Shown piece after piece: positions 44,224 to 56,139 of a stretch of DNA of 64,000 bases (its first letter is position 1; every line of letters begins with the position of its first letter). Below the pieces are notes generated by a model. The model was not told the origin of the DNA and searched no databases. It worked only from the letters and a program-made list of their open reading frames with translations. The DNA lies in the NCBI GenBank assembly GCA_016490735.1, contig JAEMWC010001202.1:164729-228728 (forward strand), given 5' to 3'. The translations under genes and the position numbers were made by a program. The DNA comes from Pachyseris speciosa (Eukaryota > Cnidaria > Anthozoa > Scleractinia > Pachyseridae).

Positions 44224-44271
<48 letters not shown>

Positions 44272-44590
44272 CATTATTATCATTATTATTATTACATATT
44301 TGACCAGGTCCAGTGGCAACCTACACTAGGTTTTGCTTTGTGTCACTTGTGTCCAGTAATTGATATAAAAGCCATAAATTATACTTTCATACTCAAACTC
44401 TCCAAAAATTGAGCACCCCCCTCCCCTCCCCCAACGAGTTGGGTTCCCTCATTACATATTACTGTTGTTGGAGCTGTTATTATTATGTAACCGTAACACT
44501 CATTACTACTTGTTATATAATAAGCCAGGACCAATGTCCAATTACACTAGGTTTCAGGCCCTCTCTCTACTTGAAGCCCAATGGTCAACC
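44160..44590 (+). repeat. diverged tandem duplication with (ATT)n
   Basis: CTCCCCTCCAACCCAACTAG, GTTGGGTT..TCATTACATATTA and CACTAGGTTT recur about 245 bp apart (44168 and 44413). The first copy has an expanded (ATT)n tract at 44226..44300. Confidence 0.65.
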
Positions 44591-45059
44591 AACTGTCATA
44601 CTTCATACACAGCTACCGTAATTCCTCAGAGCTGAAAACAGGAGATATTGATAGCAAATCATCCAATTAAAACACCTAACTGATTTCAAAACAAGCTTAG
44701 AGTCTGAGAGGAGGTACTGAACTTTTGTCCAAACTGGAATATAAAACTTATGATATGTTATCTGTATTATTTATCCCATGAGATGTCGTTGACAGTTTTA
44801 AACATTATTCTTATTTAATTTTAAACATTCTTGTCTACTTTTTGTAAATTTAAAAATGCTTAATTGCTTTATTTTATTAAATCAACTATACTCGCTGAAA
44901 ACGCCTTTAATAATTTTTAAAGTAAAGTTTATAATTATTGTATTGCGGACTCAGTTTCAAAAGATAATGTCAGAAATGACCCTGTGATTTGTAATCACCT
45001 TATACTGATCTGGGGTCCTTAAGTATTTCACATATGGTGTCTGAAATGAGGCCTCTCTT

Positions 45060-45535
45060 CCTAAAGCTGTGCTACTACTGTGCAGAAATCAAATGATTTA
45101 TTTTGACCTGGCAGTGGCATGACTAGCACAGTGTTGCTCAAACATCGAATTTAATTCAATCATGCCACATAAAAGGTGAAAAATAATAATTTATTTATGA
45201 ATTCAGTGTGGCGTGACAAGGTCTGCTGTGCTGGTTGTTGTGCTGAACTTATTTCAACCTGCCAAAATGAATGATTTCAAATGCCATACTTAGGTCAAAT
45301 TGAATTCTTGAATTTAGTTCAATACATTAACATAATTTAGGAATTTAGTTTGGCAAGACAAAAGTGTACCATTTTAAACTAAGTCCTGCTTCTGCCGTGC
45401 AGCATGACAAGGCCTGCTGTGCTACCATTTCAAACGCCATGCTAATGCATGCTACTAGATCAAGTTTTAAATTCTTGAATTTAGTTCAGCACAGCAAGAG
45501 CATAACGTTTGGAAAAGGCCTTAAAAAACAAAAAA
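45060..45535. repeat. AT-rich DNA with recurring short motifs
   Basis: ATGACAAGGYCTGCTGTGCT occurs twice (about 45210 and 45408), and TTCTTGAATTTAGTTCA twice (45304 and 45471). It looks like a nonautonomous repeat with internal subunits. No gene is supported. Confidence 0.4.
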
Positions 45536-46012
45536 TGGCAGATGTTTTACCAACCTTAGCATTATTTTTTAAACTGGAAGTGCACAACATGTAAAGTAAG
45601 AACATTTCCAGCTCTGATCCCCTTAGCATCACCATATGAGACAAACTAATTAAAGAACCATTTCACTAAGTAATCGAACAGCTGCCTCACTTTTAAAAAG
45701 ATTAAAAACTGATGTTTTGTCAGAGCAGTCCATGCACCATGAGTTACTACACAGATCTGGAAACCACAACATCTTGTCTCAGCTTGCTCAGGATGATGGC
45801 GAAGGTGGTCTGTGAGGGGGAGGGGTAGAGATGGCAACGGTGCACCCCTCAGGGGAGGTGGAGCCTGGAATGAAGGAAAAAATAGAGCCTGGAATGAAAC
45901 AAATTTTCTTTTTCTGTTCTATTTGTTATATTTTGTTTTGCTATACTCTTTCATTTGGATGGTTCCTCATGATGGTCTCTTCTAGAAGATGGGGACACTG
46001 GACTACTTTAAA
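45535..46012 (+). repeat. duplicated block, copy 1 (empty site)
   Basis: It is about 95% similar by eye to 54700..55394, same orientation, from GGCAGATGTTT to GGGGACACTGGACTACTTTA. It lacks the MITE present in the other copy, and shows ACTAATTAAAGAACC at the site. Confidence 0.85.
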
Positions 46013-47585
46013 CTTTGCTGCTAATGTTTAGAATGCCTTAGACATTATGTTATGAGAGACACCCACCTTAGCTGCACTTTAGCATAGCCTGTACAAAGTC
46101 AAATTTTAATTCTGCTTTTGTCACCTCTGGCCCTATGAGGGGGAGTTTGGGGGGAGCAGAGATGGGGGAGCTATTTTGCACTATTTATTTTTGTCATTGT
46201 TATATTAAGAGGCAGTCCAACTAAGGCAGCCCTCTCAACTTGGCGATGAAAAGGGTTTGGTACACATGTTTAAATAATGATATAATTATTTTCCAATTCT
46301 TTATTTTTGCACTGCCAAAAACCCAAACTGAATTTTGGCTCACCTGCCTGAACTGATAGCAGTCGAAAGTGTAAATTTCACAGATTTTGTCAAGCGTGCT
46401 CTGACTGCAAAATCTAGCTCACTGAATTCTATTTTGCTACAAGTTACAAGGAGTATTCAGTTCACAGACAAAATATGGAAACTTCCAAAAAAATCTTAAA
46501 TGCATTCCAGTGTGATTAGGAGACACCCTTCGCTAGAGACTTAATTTGCATATTGAAAATTAACCAAAGTAAACGAAAGAAATCTCAAAAGTTAGGTCTA
46601 AATCATGTTTAAAAAAAAAACCACACCAGAGCAAAGGCTATACTCCAATGAACTGGTGTATTGCTTCAAACCGGCGGGTATCACCTTAGCTTCCACACAC
46701 CAAGAAGTCAAAGTTGATGAAATCAATGTGTTTATATACATATCGTTGGTGTCAAAGCTTGTAACGCTTGTAACAGTCATTCACCCTGAGGAAGACTGTT
46801 TTACACAGTCGAAATATAGGTGGTCCTCAAAAAATGTTTTTCCCTTGTCTTTAGTTATATTTGAAACGGGAATATATATAAAATTATATTAATGATATAG
46901 ATGAAAAAACTTCTCGATTCTGATTGGCTAAGAGAAGTGCAGTTTTTAGGAAACACCGGTGCAGAAAAAAGGTAATTCGGTGCAGAAAAAAGGAAATACA
47001 GTGCAAAATAAGGTAAAAAAACTGAGGATTCTGATTGGTTGATAAACAAAGGCGCTGCGATTGAGCCAATCAAACGCGGCCTCTGAATGGCGCAAAGTCT
47101 GAAGAGCTGCAAGCGACTCTGCGAGCCAAAACAATGGCTGGCTTTTTGAGCAGGTTTTCTTTCTTCATGACCGCAATAACAGCAGAGAAGCTGCAAAACA
47201 GCTCTAAAAAGGAGAAACGGCTGCGAAAAGCACTGTATTTTAGCTGTCTGTTTGGAAACAGTGGTGTCCAGAGAAGGGAATTACCGACGTAATTGGAATT
47301 ACGAGTCCGTTGATGGAGTGACGCCGAGATTAATAAACAAACAAGGACAAACAAGGCGAAGATAACGAACTAGAAAGCCTGAAGGTAATGATTACAGCGC
47401 TTGATAGACACTTAGCAAACAAAGTAGCCTTATAGCTATAGCCTTGAATTGTTTAGCCAGTTTTCACAGCTAAAAACGCTTTAAAAACATCGAGAAAACT
47501 GTTGTTTTGGCTCACCTTAGCTTCGTTGCGTTGCTTCTGCAACGTTAAGAAGCTATCTCGCAATTTTTTCATGTATATTATTAAT
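46013..47585. other. unassigned DNA
   Basis: A phrase GATTCTGATTGG recurs at 46917 and 47027, with GGTGCAGAAAAAAGG twice between them. The frame 46605..46892 has no known domain. I make no gene call. Confidence 0.35.
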
Positions 47586-47588
47586 AAG

Positions 47589-47704
47589 TAATCACATGAT
47601 TTTTCTCGTGCAATTTGGAAGAAATAAGCACTTGTAAATTTTTTCAAAGACCACAAATAGCACTCGCCCTACGGGCTCGTGCAATTTTGTGAGTCTTTGA
47701 AAAC

Positions 47705-47736
<32 letters not shown>

Positions 47737-47753
47737 TCGAAATCATGTGATTA
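47589..47753. mobile_element. 165-bp foldback MITE
   Basis: TAATCACATGATTT, GTGCAATTTGGAA and AAATAAGCAC on the left arm pair in order with the right arm ending AATCATGTGATTA. The loop holds a smaller stem around CCCTACGGG. No coding capacity. Confidence 0.8.
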
Positions 47754-47757
47754 CCCA

Positions 47758-47835
47758 TACATATATATATATATATATATACACTGTATATATAATTATT
47801 ATATATATGTTATTATATATAATTATTATACCGTA
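47758..47835. repeat. (TA)n-rich microsatellite
   Basis: Alternating TA with interspersed ATTATTATA phrases, immediately right of the MITE. Confidence 0.85.
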
Positions 47836-48494
47836 GCTCTCCATGAAATGAATGAACAAATGAAACGACGGATGGATGCCAGGTGGGTCCATGGGTAGAT
47901 GAAAGAATGAATAAACAAATAAAAATGTATGCCCTGCGTGCTTTTTTTTTAGGTGCTGCAATGGACAAGCATTCAACTTTTCATTTGAAGTGGTTTGAGT
48001 GGCCTTTACTGTTTTCAAAATAGTCATAAGAGTTACTACTATACTACCTGCGATCATGTGTGTCTCCCTTTTCTTTCATAAAACAGTTAACTATTTGTGA
48101 CCCTTCATGCAATTTTTTCAGAGCTTAGGGCCTGGTCGCACTAGAGCGAATTCAAATATTTTGGCAAGGAAAAAAAATTGGCACAAATTTTGCAAGTTCC
48201 AATTTTTGGCGGTGGTCGCATCAGACTGACATGTTTTAACCAAAACTTCGCTGATAGAGTTTTCGCTCTGCTTGTGACCATGTCTCATACTTCGCTTCCT
48301 TTTTTCCTTTGTTGTCATTTGTGTTGCTGCTTTCAGCACTTGTACTGCTTTCCGAGCTGATTGGTTACCAGGCACCTTGACGTGTGGACGTGTTTCTTAA
48401 GCTCTGGTTTAAGTGATTTCAAAATGTTGTAGTTTTGTGTTAATCTAACCGACCCTCCCTTGCCAATTTAATATATAATGAGAGTCAGGACTCG

Positions 48495-49284
48495 TTGAAA
48501 GAGGCAAAAAATAACAAGAAAAGACAACGAGAAAACAGTTCGCAGACGGATGATGATTTGGTTTTGGAAGGCTGCTGCTGTAATCCTTCGCTCGAACTGA
48601 TAGAGATCAATGTCAAACTTGATAAGCTCCTAAACAGCTTTGGTGAATTCGAGATGATTAAACAGCGAGTGACACAATTAGAGGAGGAAAATAAGAAGAT
48701 GAAAGATGCGGCGGAGGCTATGGCCTCGGACATAACAAACCTGAAAGCTACTACAGTCTACATGTGTTCCAATATGGAGGCGGACAACAATGAGCTGAAG
48801 TCTCTCAAGGCGGAGGTCACAAATTTAAAACGCCGCAACATCAGGCTCGAAGCTTACTCAAGAAGAGAAAATGTGAAGATTTTTGGGATCAAAGAATCCA
48901 TAGGTGAGTCAAATGACAAAACTGAACATAGTTCGCAGGAAGATGGAGGAGAAGATGAAAATTCCTAAAGATGATGTCGATAACTTTCGTTTTGAATGTT
49001 TACATCGAATCCCATCTCGAAGCGATAGATCACAGTCCTCCAAACCAAGACCCATAGTCGCTAAATTTAGTTTCTATCAGGACAAAGAGTATATTATGTG
49101 GTCCTATGTAAAGAATCTGAAAGGTACCAAGATTGGAATTGCAAATGATTATCCCAGCAGGGAAATTGATAAGATACACGAAACTCTGTATCCGGTTCTG
49201 AAAAAAGCAAAGCAAGCTAAACAGAAAGCCTTCTTTAAAGTAGACAAATTGATCATCAATGGACAGGTATATAGAGGTGCGTAG
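48495..49284 (+). pseudogene. L1 ORF1 (nucleic-acid chaperone), frameshifted
   Basis: Frame 48495..48968 encodes an acidic N-terminus, a coiled coil (residues about 40-120, EFEMIKQRVTQLEEENKKMK) and the box RRNIRLEAYSRRENVKIFGI that begins the RRM-like domain. After a frame change near 48950, frame 48904..49284 continues with ECLHRIPSRS, KPRPIVAKFSFYQDKEYIM and the C-terminal end AFFKVDKLIINGQVYRG. ORF1 proteins coat L1 RNA as trimers. No ATG was found for the first frame, so the true start may be lost. Confidence 0.8.
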
Positions 49285-49641
49285 ACTGAAAACCTTGCGC
49301 ATTACGGTTTAATCATGAATAGCGATTTGTTCACGAATAACTACTCGGCAAATGGAGGGTCTCAGCCACAAAGCACGCCAGAATGATTGACTGTGTATTT
49401 GTTTGTGTTTGTTTTTCTGTACTAACTGCGCTACATCTCAGGTTACTATGTAATACTATAATTACGTCGTTGAATAATATACTAGGGAATAGTCTTTATT
49501 TATGTGATGAGTGTCCTTTCTCCTTTACATTATCCGCGTTCAAAACTACAAGATATTTTGATATTGAATATTTTTGCCGTTTCTTTTTTTTCCAGTTGAG
49601 TTCTTCTGCAACCCCAATTGTATTCGACAATATATTGAGAG

Positions 49642-52395
49642 TTGATGGCGGTTGACACATGTAAATTAGTCTCTCTAAACGTGAGGGGTATTAGTAATTT
49701 TCGAAAAAGAAGAGTGATTTACATGTGTGCCGTAAGAAAAACACAGACTTTATTTTCTTGCAAGAGACTCATTCAAAAAAAGAGTCGGAAATACAACGGA
49801 AATATGAATGGGGAGCTGAGATGATAATGTCTCACGGGAGCCCAAACTCCTGTGGTGTGGCAATTCTTTTCAAGAAAGGTGTTGATTGCACCATTCATCA
49901 TAAAATTCTAGACCCCTTAGGGAGATATATAATTCTCAAGGCAGAAATCAGAGACAAAATGTGCCTTTTGATTAACATCTATGCTCCCAACAAAGATAAG
50001 TGCATCGTTAGTTTCTTTAATAACCTGCTCACAACACAGAAAAAAGAAAAATTAGACGAGGAAGAAAACATTGTTATGGGAGGAGATTTCAATTGTCCCC
50101 TGAATATGGCTCTAGATAAGAAAGGAGGGATATTAATACCAAGAAAGTCTGTCGTAGCAAGCATTAATATTATTGTATCCAGGATGAATTAGATCTCGTA
50201 GACATTTGGAGAATTAAAAACCTGAACATAAAAAGTTTTACATGGAGCCAAAAGTCCCCAGCAATTTTCTGTCAACTAGATTATTGGCTGATCTCAAACA
50301 ACTTACACAATCTAGTTACATCAACGGATATAATTCCAGCTATTAAAACTGATCAAGCAGTAATTATTATTGACTTTAGTAATGGTGAAAATTCTGTTAG
50401 AGGCCCCGGTTATTGGAAAATGAATGCGTTGCTTTTGGATGATGACGAGTATGTTGAGGATGTCACAAAATAGATACCAATTTGGTTAACTGAGGGTCGT
50501 GAAGAGTTGCCTGACCATCAAAGTATCTGGGACTGGATTAAATACAATATTAGAGCTCATGCGATACGACATTCAAAAAGAAGAGCAAAAGAAAGGAATG
50601 AAAACAAAAACAATCTTCAAAATAAATATTCCAAAGCAAAACAAATCTTTGAGACAAATCCTAATGATGAAAACATGAATATCTTAAACTCAGCTAAAGA
50701 AGAATTGGAACTATTTTATGAAGAAAGAACAAGAGGAATTATTATACGAGCTAGGGCTTGATGGTATGAGCATGGGGAGAGAAGCACAAAATGTTTTCTT
50801 AATCTAGAAAAGCAAAATAATGTTAAAATACATATACGGAAGTTAAGAATTAGTGGAGCGATCACAACAGACCCCTTCGATATACTCTCTGAACAAAAAC
50901 GTTTTTATCAAAAATTGTATACAAGTGAAAATAAAAGCGTAGATCATTTACTAACAATAGAATCCTTCCTGAGCAATTTGAATATACCGAGTCTCACAGA
51001 TGAACAAAAGCTATCTTGTGAAGGAAAAATTACTCTTGAGGAGTGCTCCATGCCCCTAAGAAGCTTTCAAAACAACAAAGTGCCAGGTAGTGACGGCATA
51101 CCGATTGAATTTTATAAAAAGTTTTGGTCACTAATTTGTGTCCCTTTTGTTAAATGTGCGAATGAATGTTTCGAGGAAGGTGAAATGTCAAACTCTCAAA
51201 AGCAGGCAGTTATAACAGTTATTGAGAAAAGATCGGTCTCTTTTAGAAAACTGGCATCCTCTCTCTTGTCAATGTCGATGCAAAAATTATGTCGAAGGTT
51301 ATCGCTACTTGTATCAACAAGGTATTGCCAAATGTTATCTATCATAACCAAACTGGTTTCATTAAGGATCACTACATTGGGGAAACTGTACGTCGATCAA
51401 TTTTTGATGTAATGGATTTTACGGTTAAAGAGAACGTCCCCAGTCTAATGATTTTTATTGATTTTCAAAAGGTATTTGACAGCTTAGAATGGGATTATCT
51501 TTTATGTTGTTTGGATAAGTTTAATTTTGGTCCTGATTTCGCTCAATGGGTTATGACTTTCTATAAAAATATACAAAGTTGTGTTATTAATAATTGTGTT
51601 ATTAATACTTGTATCAACAAGGTATTGCCAAATGTTATCTATCATAACCAAACTGGTTTCATTAAGGATCACTACATTGGGGAAACTGTACGTCGATCAA
51701 TTTTTGATGTAATGGATTTTACGGTTAAAGAGAACGTCCCCAGTCTAATGATTTTTATTGATTTTCAAAAGGCATTTGACAGCTTAGAATGGGATTATCT
51801 TTTATGTTGTTTGGATAAGTTTAATTTTGGTCCTGATTTCGCTCAATGGGTTATGACTTTCTATAAAAATATACAAAGTTGTGTTATTAATAATGGATTT
51901 ACATCTGACTATTTTGTACTGGAACGTGGAGTAAGACAAGGGGACCCACTATCCCCATATCTATTTGTTATAGCGGTTGAAACACTGGCAACTGCAGTCC
52001 GCCAAAACGCAGCAATTAAAGGGATTACTATCGGCAAAGATGAAACTAAGATACTTCAATATGCGGATGACACGGAAGCAATCCTCTCTGATATTAACTC
52101 GGCTCACGCACTCTTCAACCTTCTTGACGTTTTTCGGTCATTATCTGGTCTATCAGTGAATGTCACTAAAACTGAAGGTATGTGGATCGGTTTCTCTAGA
52201 GAAAACAAAACGAAACCTTTTGGAATTAAATGGCCAAATGAACCGATCAAATCCCTTGGGGTATATTATTCTTACGACCAAAAATTGCTACGCAAGAAAA
52301 ATTTTATAGAAAAACTTGACAAAATTAAGAAATTAATAAATATATGGTCATCAAGAGGCCTCTCTTTATATGGGAAGGTAACAATCAAAACACCA
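49642..52395 (+). pseudogene. L1 ORF2 (endonuclease-reverse transcriptase), broken
   Basis: It starts MAVDTCKLVSLNVRGI at about 49645. The endonuclease domain continues in another frame with the catalytic Glu box FLQETHS, INIYAPN and GGDFNCPLN (about 49750-50110). The linker (50507..50761) and NNKVPGSDGIPIEFYKKFW (about 51075) follow. The reverse transcriptase frame 51289..52506 holds FIDFQKAFDSLEWDYL, RGVRQGDPLSPYLF and the catalytic QYADDT box (about 52055). At least four frame changes or stops are present. The palm region is duplicated in frame, which would destroy the fold. Codons after about 52395 are not LINE sequence. Confidence 0.85.
51306..51894 (+). repeat. exact 300-bp in-frame tandem duplication in L1 RT
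   Basis: Positions 51306..51594 and 51606..51894 are identical over 289 bp except one base (51473 T, 51773 C; Val versus Ala in FQK-FDS). The offset is 300 bp, so the frame is kept. A short repeat TGTGTTATTAAT at the junction could have primed it. Either a very recent duplication or an assembly artefact. Confidence 0.95.
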
Positions 52396-53156
52396 CGAAC
52401 AAATCAAATTCAATTGAACAAATTGAATTCAATCGAACTCAATCCATCTGATTGTGTTCGATTGAGTTCGGAAACCGAACTCAATCGAACACAATTTCAT
52501 GGTTGAGTTCGATTGGCTCTGGTAATTAAACCTACATGTATACAAATCAAGCCCAAAGCAAGCCCATCAAAGCAGGTTTTTCTTGTGCTTTTTTACAATT
52601 TACTCAATAACAGAAACCCCATTTACAAACTGTCCACTGCAGTTAAGAGAACAGAACAGAACAGAACAGACCACAGGGAAGCAACCAGTTCACGTTGAAT
52701 GTGACCTAATTGTCCGCGGTTATTTGCAATTCGGAATGCACGGCCTTTCTCACCTATTTTCTTTAAAACCTTGAAAACTTCACCATCCTTGACATCAAAG
52801 CAGCATTCCTGGTAGCCTTTTTGCTATGCATTTGAAGCTTAGTATCCACAGCGCATCTGAAGCCATTTCTGCAGAATTTCTTCTTATACAAAAAACATGT
52901 GCACTACACTCCGGGCTGCAGTAACTCGAGCTTCCAAGATCTGATTATGGATTTTCAATGCCTGTTTTACACAAATCACGAGTTCGAAAATCGAACATTC
53001 GATTCGGTTCAATTGAATTTTTTTCTTTTCGGTGAGTTTGATTTCGTTCAATTGCCGAACTCAATCGAACTCAATCCATGAATTGATTTACATGTAGATT
53101 GAGTTTGACTGAGTTCGACTGAACTTTTGTTCAATTGGGTTCGATTTACTATGCCG
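52396..53156. mobile_element. inverted-repeat element with CGAACTCAATC subrepeats
   Basis: Both ends are built from variants of CGAACTCAATCGAAC and TTCAATTGAAC in opposite orientations (52400..52515 and 52980..53150), so each end also folds on itself. It truncates the L1 on its left. A minus-strand coding fragment lies in the middle. Superfamily not recognised. Confidence 0.55.
52630..52822 (-). pseudogene. unrecognised coding fragment in the inverted-repeat element
   Basis: After an in-frame stop the minus strand reads KGYQECCFDVKDGEVFKVLK then KIGEKGRAFRIANNRGQLGH and IQRELVASLW. Its alternation of charged and hydrophobic residues looks like a small beta-rich domain. I do not recognise the family. 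It may be one exon of a protein encoded by the autonomous relative of this element. Confidence 0.4.
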
Positions 53157-54340
53157 AGATTACTTTGACTGTCAACACCAGATCTAAAGAGAGATAAGAG
53201 ATATTTTCACAATACTTTTTGCTGCTTCTGATGAAAGGCTTTCACAAAATATAAACAAATTTATTTTCACTGAAAGTCAAATACTACTCTTGTCGCATAC
53301 TTCAACAGAGACCCTCACAGAAAGCAATGTTTTATCTGTGTCACGTGCTAGGCAACCAGAGTGATCATATTTCATTCGATGGATGTGATCGATCGGCGGA
53401 TATTTCAGAGCAACATTTCAAGATTTCTTTGCCAGCATTAACATTAACTAACAGTGCTCATTTTAAGGCAAACAAGAGTGTAGTTTTTAAGCTTATTTCA
53501 CATTGCCATGCAGTTAAAGCCGAACAGCAAATTGCATACAGTATCCATAAATAAAATTCGGGTGTCTCAAAAACTCAGACCTCCGAAAAACTCAGACCCC
53601 TGAAGTCGGCATGAAGAACTTTGCTCACTGCATGATTCAATTTCGCCTATGCAGCTCAGCTTCACGGCAACTGATCTCCAGAACCTTCATGGCGTGTTCT
53701 TATTTCACTCCTGAAGATTTTATGGTGTGAAATTATAAGGATTCACGGTCTTCAGTGTCACATCTACCATGAAACTTTTCACTCCTGACGTGAACACGGC
53801 ATGAAATTAGTGAAACTTAGAAATCACGCACCTTGAACAAAAAAAAGGTTCACGGTTCACGGTAAAATCCGTAAGCCCTGAAATCGCATGAAGGGTCACA
53901 TTTAAACTTGGCGTTTAGCAAGCAATGCTCACACCCAGGCCTAAGATAAACAACTGTTATTTTCAGGTAGTATTTGCATTACTTTACTCACATTTTTCAT
54001 AGATATTTCCGCTGAAATTTGCAAGATTGCATTGATGACCTATGATCGATAGAAAAAATTAATAAGACATACATGTAAGCATGTTTAACTTAGCAATTGC
54101 CCCAGCCCATCAATTTGATTTCATCCTCTTATGATATGATTTTCTTTCAATGAAAAGAAGAACAAGAAGCCCTGCTATAATTACATTCTATATGTGAGAC
54201 CTTATAGTTGCATTGTTTGCTGTATATGTTCCTTCTGGCAATTAAACAATACATCATTACTGTGCCATTCAGCCAACTCTCCGTGAAGGCTTTTGAATGC
54301 TGGCGTATTTTTCTTTTCTCCTTCTCTGGCATCACTGGCT
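53157..54340. other. unassigned DNA with repeat ends
   Basis: GGGTGTCTCAAAAACTCAGA at 53560 resembles TGGGTGTCTCGAGAACTCAG at 61008 and may mark an element end. No gene is supported. Confidence 0.4.
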
Positions 54341-54344
54341 GGAT

Positions 54345-54545
54345 TGTTTTTAAAGGGAACCTCCACTCTTACAACAAATTTGCACTAAATTATTGTTGGA
54401 AATAATTAACTAGATTTCAAATTTTGTTTTAAAACATGGATAAAACATTTAAGTGTACAAAAAATGGATATCATCATCACCTATATATTCGCTTTTAAAT
54501 TTCCTGGGCGTGGCCATTTTGGATTTGATGACGTGTAATGGTTTC
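54345..54545 (+). repeat. dispersed repeat, copy B
   Basis: It aligns with 748..950. Here the inverted right arm that follows copy A is absent, so this copy is truncated after GACGTGTAATGGTT. Confidence 0.7.
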
Positions 54546-54699
54546 TCTGACTATCGTTTAACACAAAGGATTTTCTGCTTCATTTGCTTCCTGAAACCTC
54601 ACCATTAACACTTCTTCCATCTCTTTTATGATACAGGCGATGGATTTTAAATTTGAGCCATAGCAAATGGCCACCTGCAAAATGAACAACAAGAAAGCT

Positions 54700-55394
54700 A
54701 TGGCAGATGTTTCACCAACCTTATACCACCTATTTTTTAAAATGGAAGTACACAACATGTAAAGTAAGAAAATTTCCAGCTCTGATCCCCCTTAGCATCA
54801 CCATATGAGACAAACTAATTGAAGGGCTTGGTGGAAAACTATGCGAAAGCGTTTTATGGCCCGTGTTTTCTCGAAGACTAAGCGCAAAGCAGCGAAAAAG
54901 AATACAGGGCAATGTTAACCACATAAAAACAAGCCTGTATGCAGAAAAACAGCAATTTTGGAGCAATTGAAAATAAAAAAAACCTCCCAAAACTCTGCTT
55001 AGCATAGTTTTCCACCAAGCCTTTCAAGTAAAGAACCATTTCACTGAGTAATCCAACAGCTGCCTCACTTTTAAAAAGATTAAAAACTGATGATTTCTTG
55101 CCAGAGCAGTCCATGCACCATGAGTTACTGCACAGATCTGGAAACCACAACATCTTGTCTCAGCTTGCTGAGGATGATGGTGAAGGTGGTCTGTGAGGGG
55201 GAGGGGTAGAGATGGCAATGGTGCACCCCTCAGGGGAGGTGGAGCCTAGAATGAAGGAAAAATAGAGCCTGGAATGAAACAAATTTTCTTTTTTCTGTTC
55301 TATTTGTTTTATTTTGTTTTGCTATACTCTTTCATTTGGATGGTTCCTCATGATGGTCTCTTCTAGAAGACGGGGACACTGGACTACTTTAAAC
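54700..55394 (+). repeat. duplicated block, copy 2 (carries MITE)
   Basis: Same content as 45535..46012 plus a MITE of about 200 bp. The high similarity over more than 400 bp makes this a recent repeat insertion or segmental duplication. Confidence 0.85.
54825..55021. mobile_element. 197-bp MITE with 20-bp perfect TIRs
   Basis: It begins GGCTTGGTGGAAAACTATGC and ends with the exact complement GCATAGTTTTCCACCAAGCC. The inner sequence has no long frame. The paralogous block at 45.6 kb lacks it, giving the pre-insertion site. The TIR may extend outward as TTGAAR. Confidence 0.88.
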
Positions 55395-56020
55395 TGATAG
55401 TAACAGCTTGGTGGTTGGTGGTACAATAGTTCTAATCGCATAAAAAGCCATGAAAGACCGGCTCACTTACAACACTTACAACTGTTCAATCCATGTTTGT
55501 GCATGGTGTAATCCACGCCACGATTGGAGATCGGGGAGAGTTGAACATTAGCACATTTGCTACTTGCAATACAAAATTAAATCAATACACTGTAAATAAA
55601 TAAATAAAAAAGAAATAAAATTAAATTTTAAAAAAACTACCACCAATACACTTCCGTAAATTCCAACATCTGGTTTTTGTCACTGTCATGTCGTGTAAGT
55701 GTATAAAACAACAAAACAAAAACAAAAAATGCTGTCACGACAAATTCATAACCGTTGTCTCAATGTCTCCCATTACTGTGCATGCAAAAGGTGTACACAT
55801 GTACATGTACTGGCCAGGCCAATTGAGTTGATGTCCATGTGTGTCACCTACTTTAAATTTTACTTCCATCTTTGCCTGTGCTAAGGTATTGATGGCAAAA
55901 ATGTAACTAAAGGTGATGTGGTCACTCGGGGCAAACAAATTAAGGGGATTTGTAGTCCATGCCCCTACAATCGCAAATGAGTATGCATGTGGAAAGATGG
56001 CTGACATTGTGAACGTGGAT
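55395..56020. other. unassigned DNA
   Basis: No supported gene. Overlapping frames at 55699..56025 have no recognised domain. Confidence 0.35.
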
Positions 56021-56023
56021 AAC

Positions 56024-56060
<37 letters not shown>
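56021..56060 (+). repeat. (AAT)n microsatellite
   Basis: About 13 AAT units next to the right end of the inverted dispersed repeat. Confidence 0.9.
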
Positions 56061-56061
<1 letters not shown>

Positions 56062-56139
56062 GGGCTATTCCTACCACATTTAAGTGAAATTCTGACGTGC
56101 ACCCTGCACCCTTGTAATGCTGTACATTTTTTGGGCCTA

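Larger units (their letters stand above)
48430..52395 (+). mobile_element. decayed L1-type LINE, copy A
   Basis: In order it carries an ORF1 with coiled coil and RNA-binding region, an intergenic gap of about 350 bp, then ORF2 with AP-type endonuclease and reverse transcriptase. Several frameshifts and stops disable it. The 3' part of ORF2 and the tail are missing, because an inverted-repeat element begins at about 52396. It is not closely related to the L1 at 62.4-64 kb, judging from the differing NKVPGSDGIPIEFYK and PGTDGLPAEFYK boxes. Confidence 0.85.

Noticed and set aside
46605..46892. 95-residue plus-strand protein
   Set aside because: No known domain or conserved context; overlapping frames on the other strand are equally long.
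47713..48057. Frames rich in IYIYIYIY
   Set aside because: They are translated TA microsatellite.
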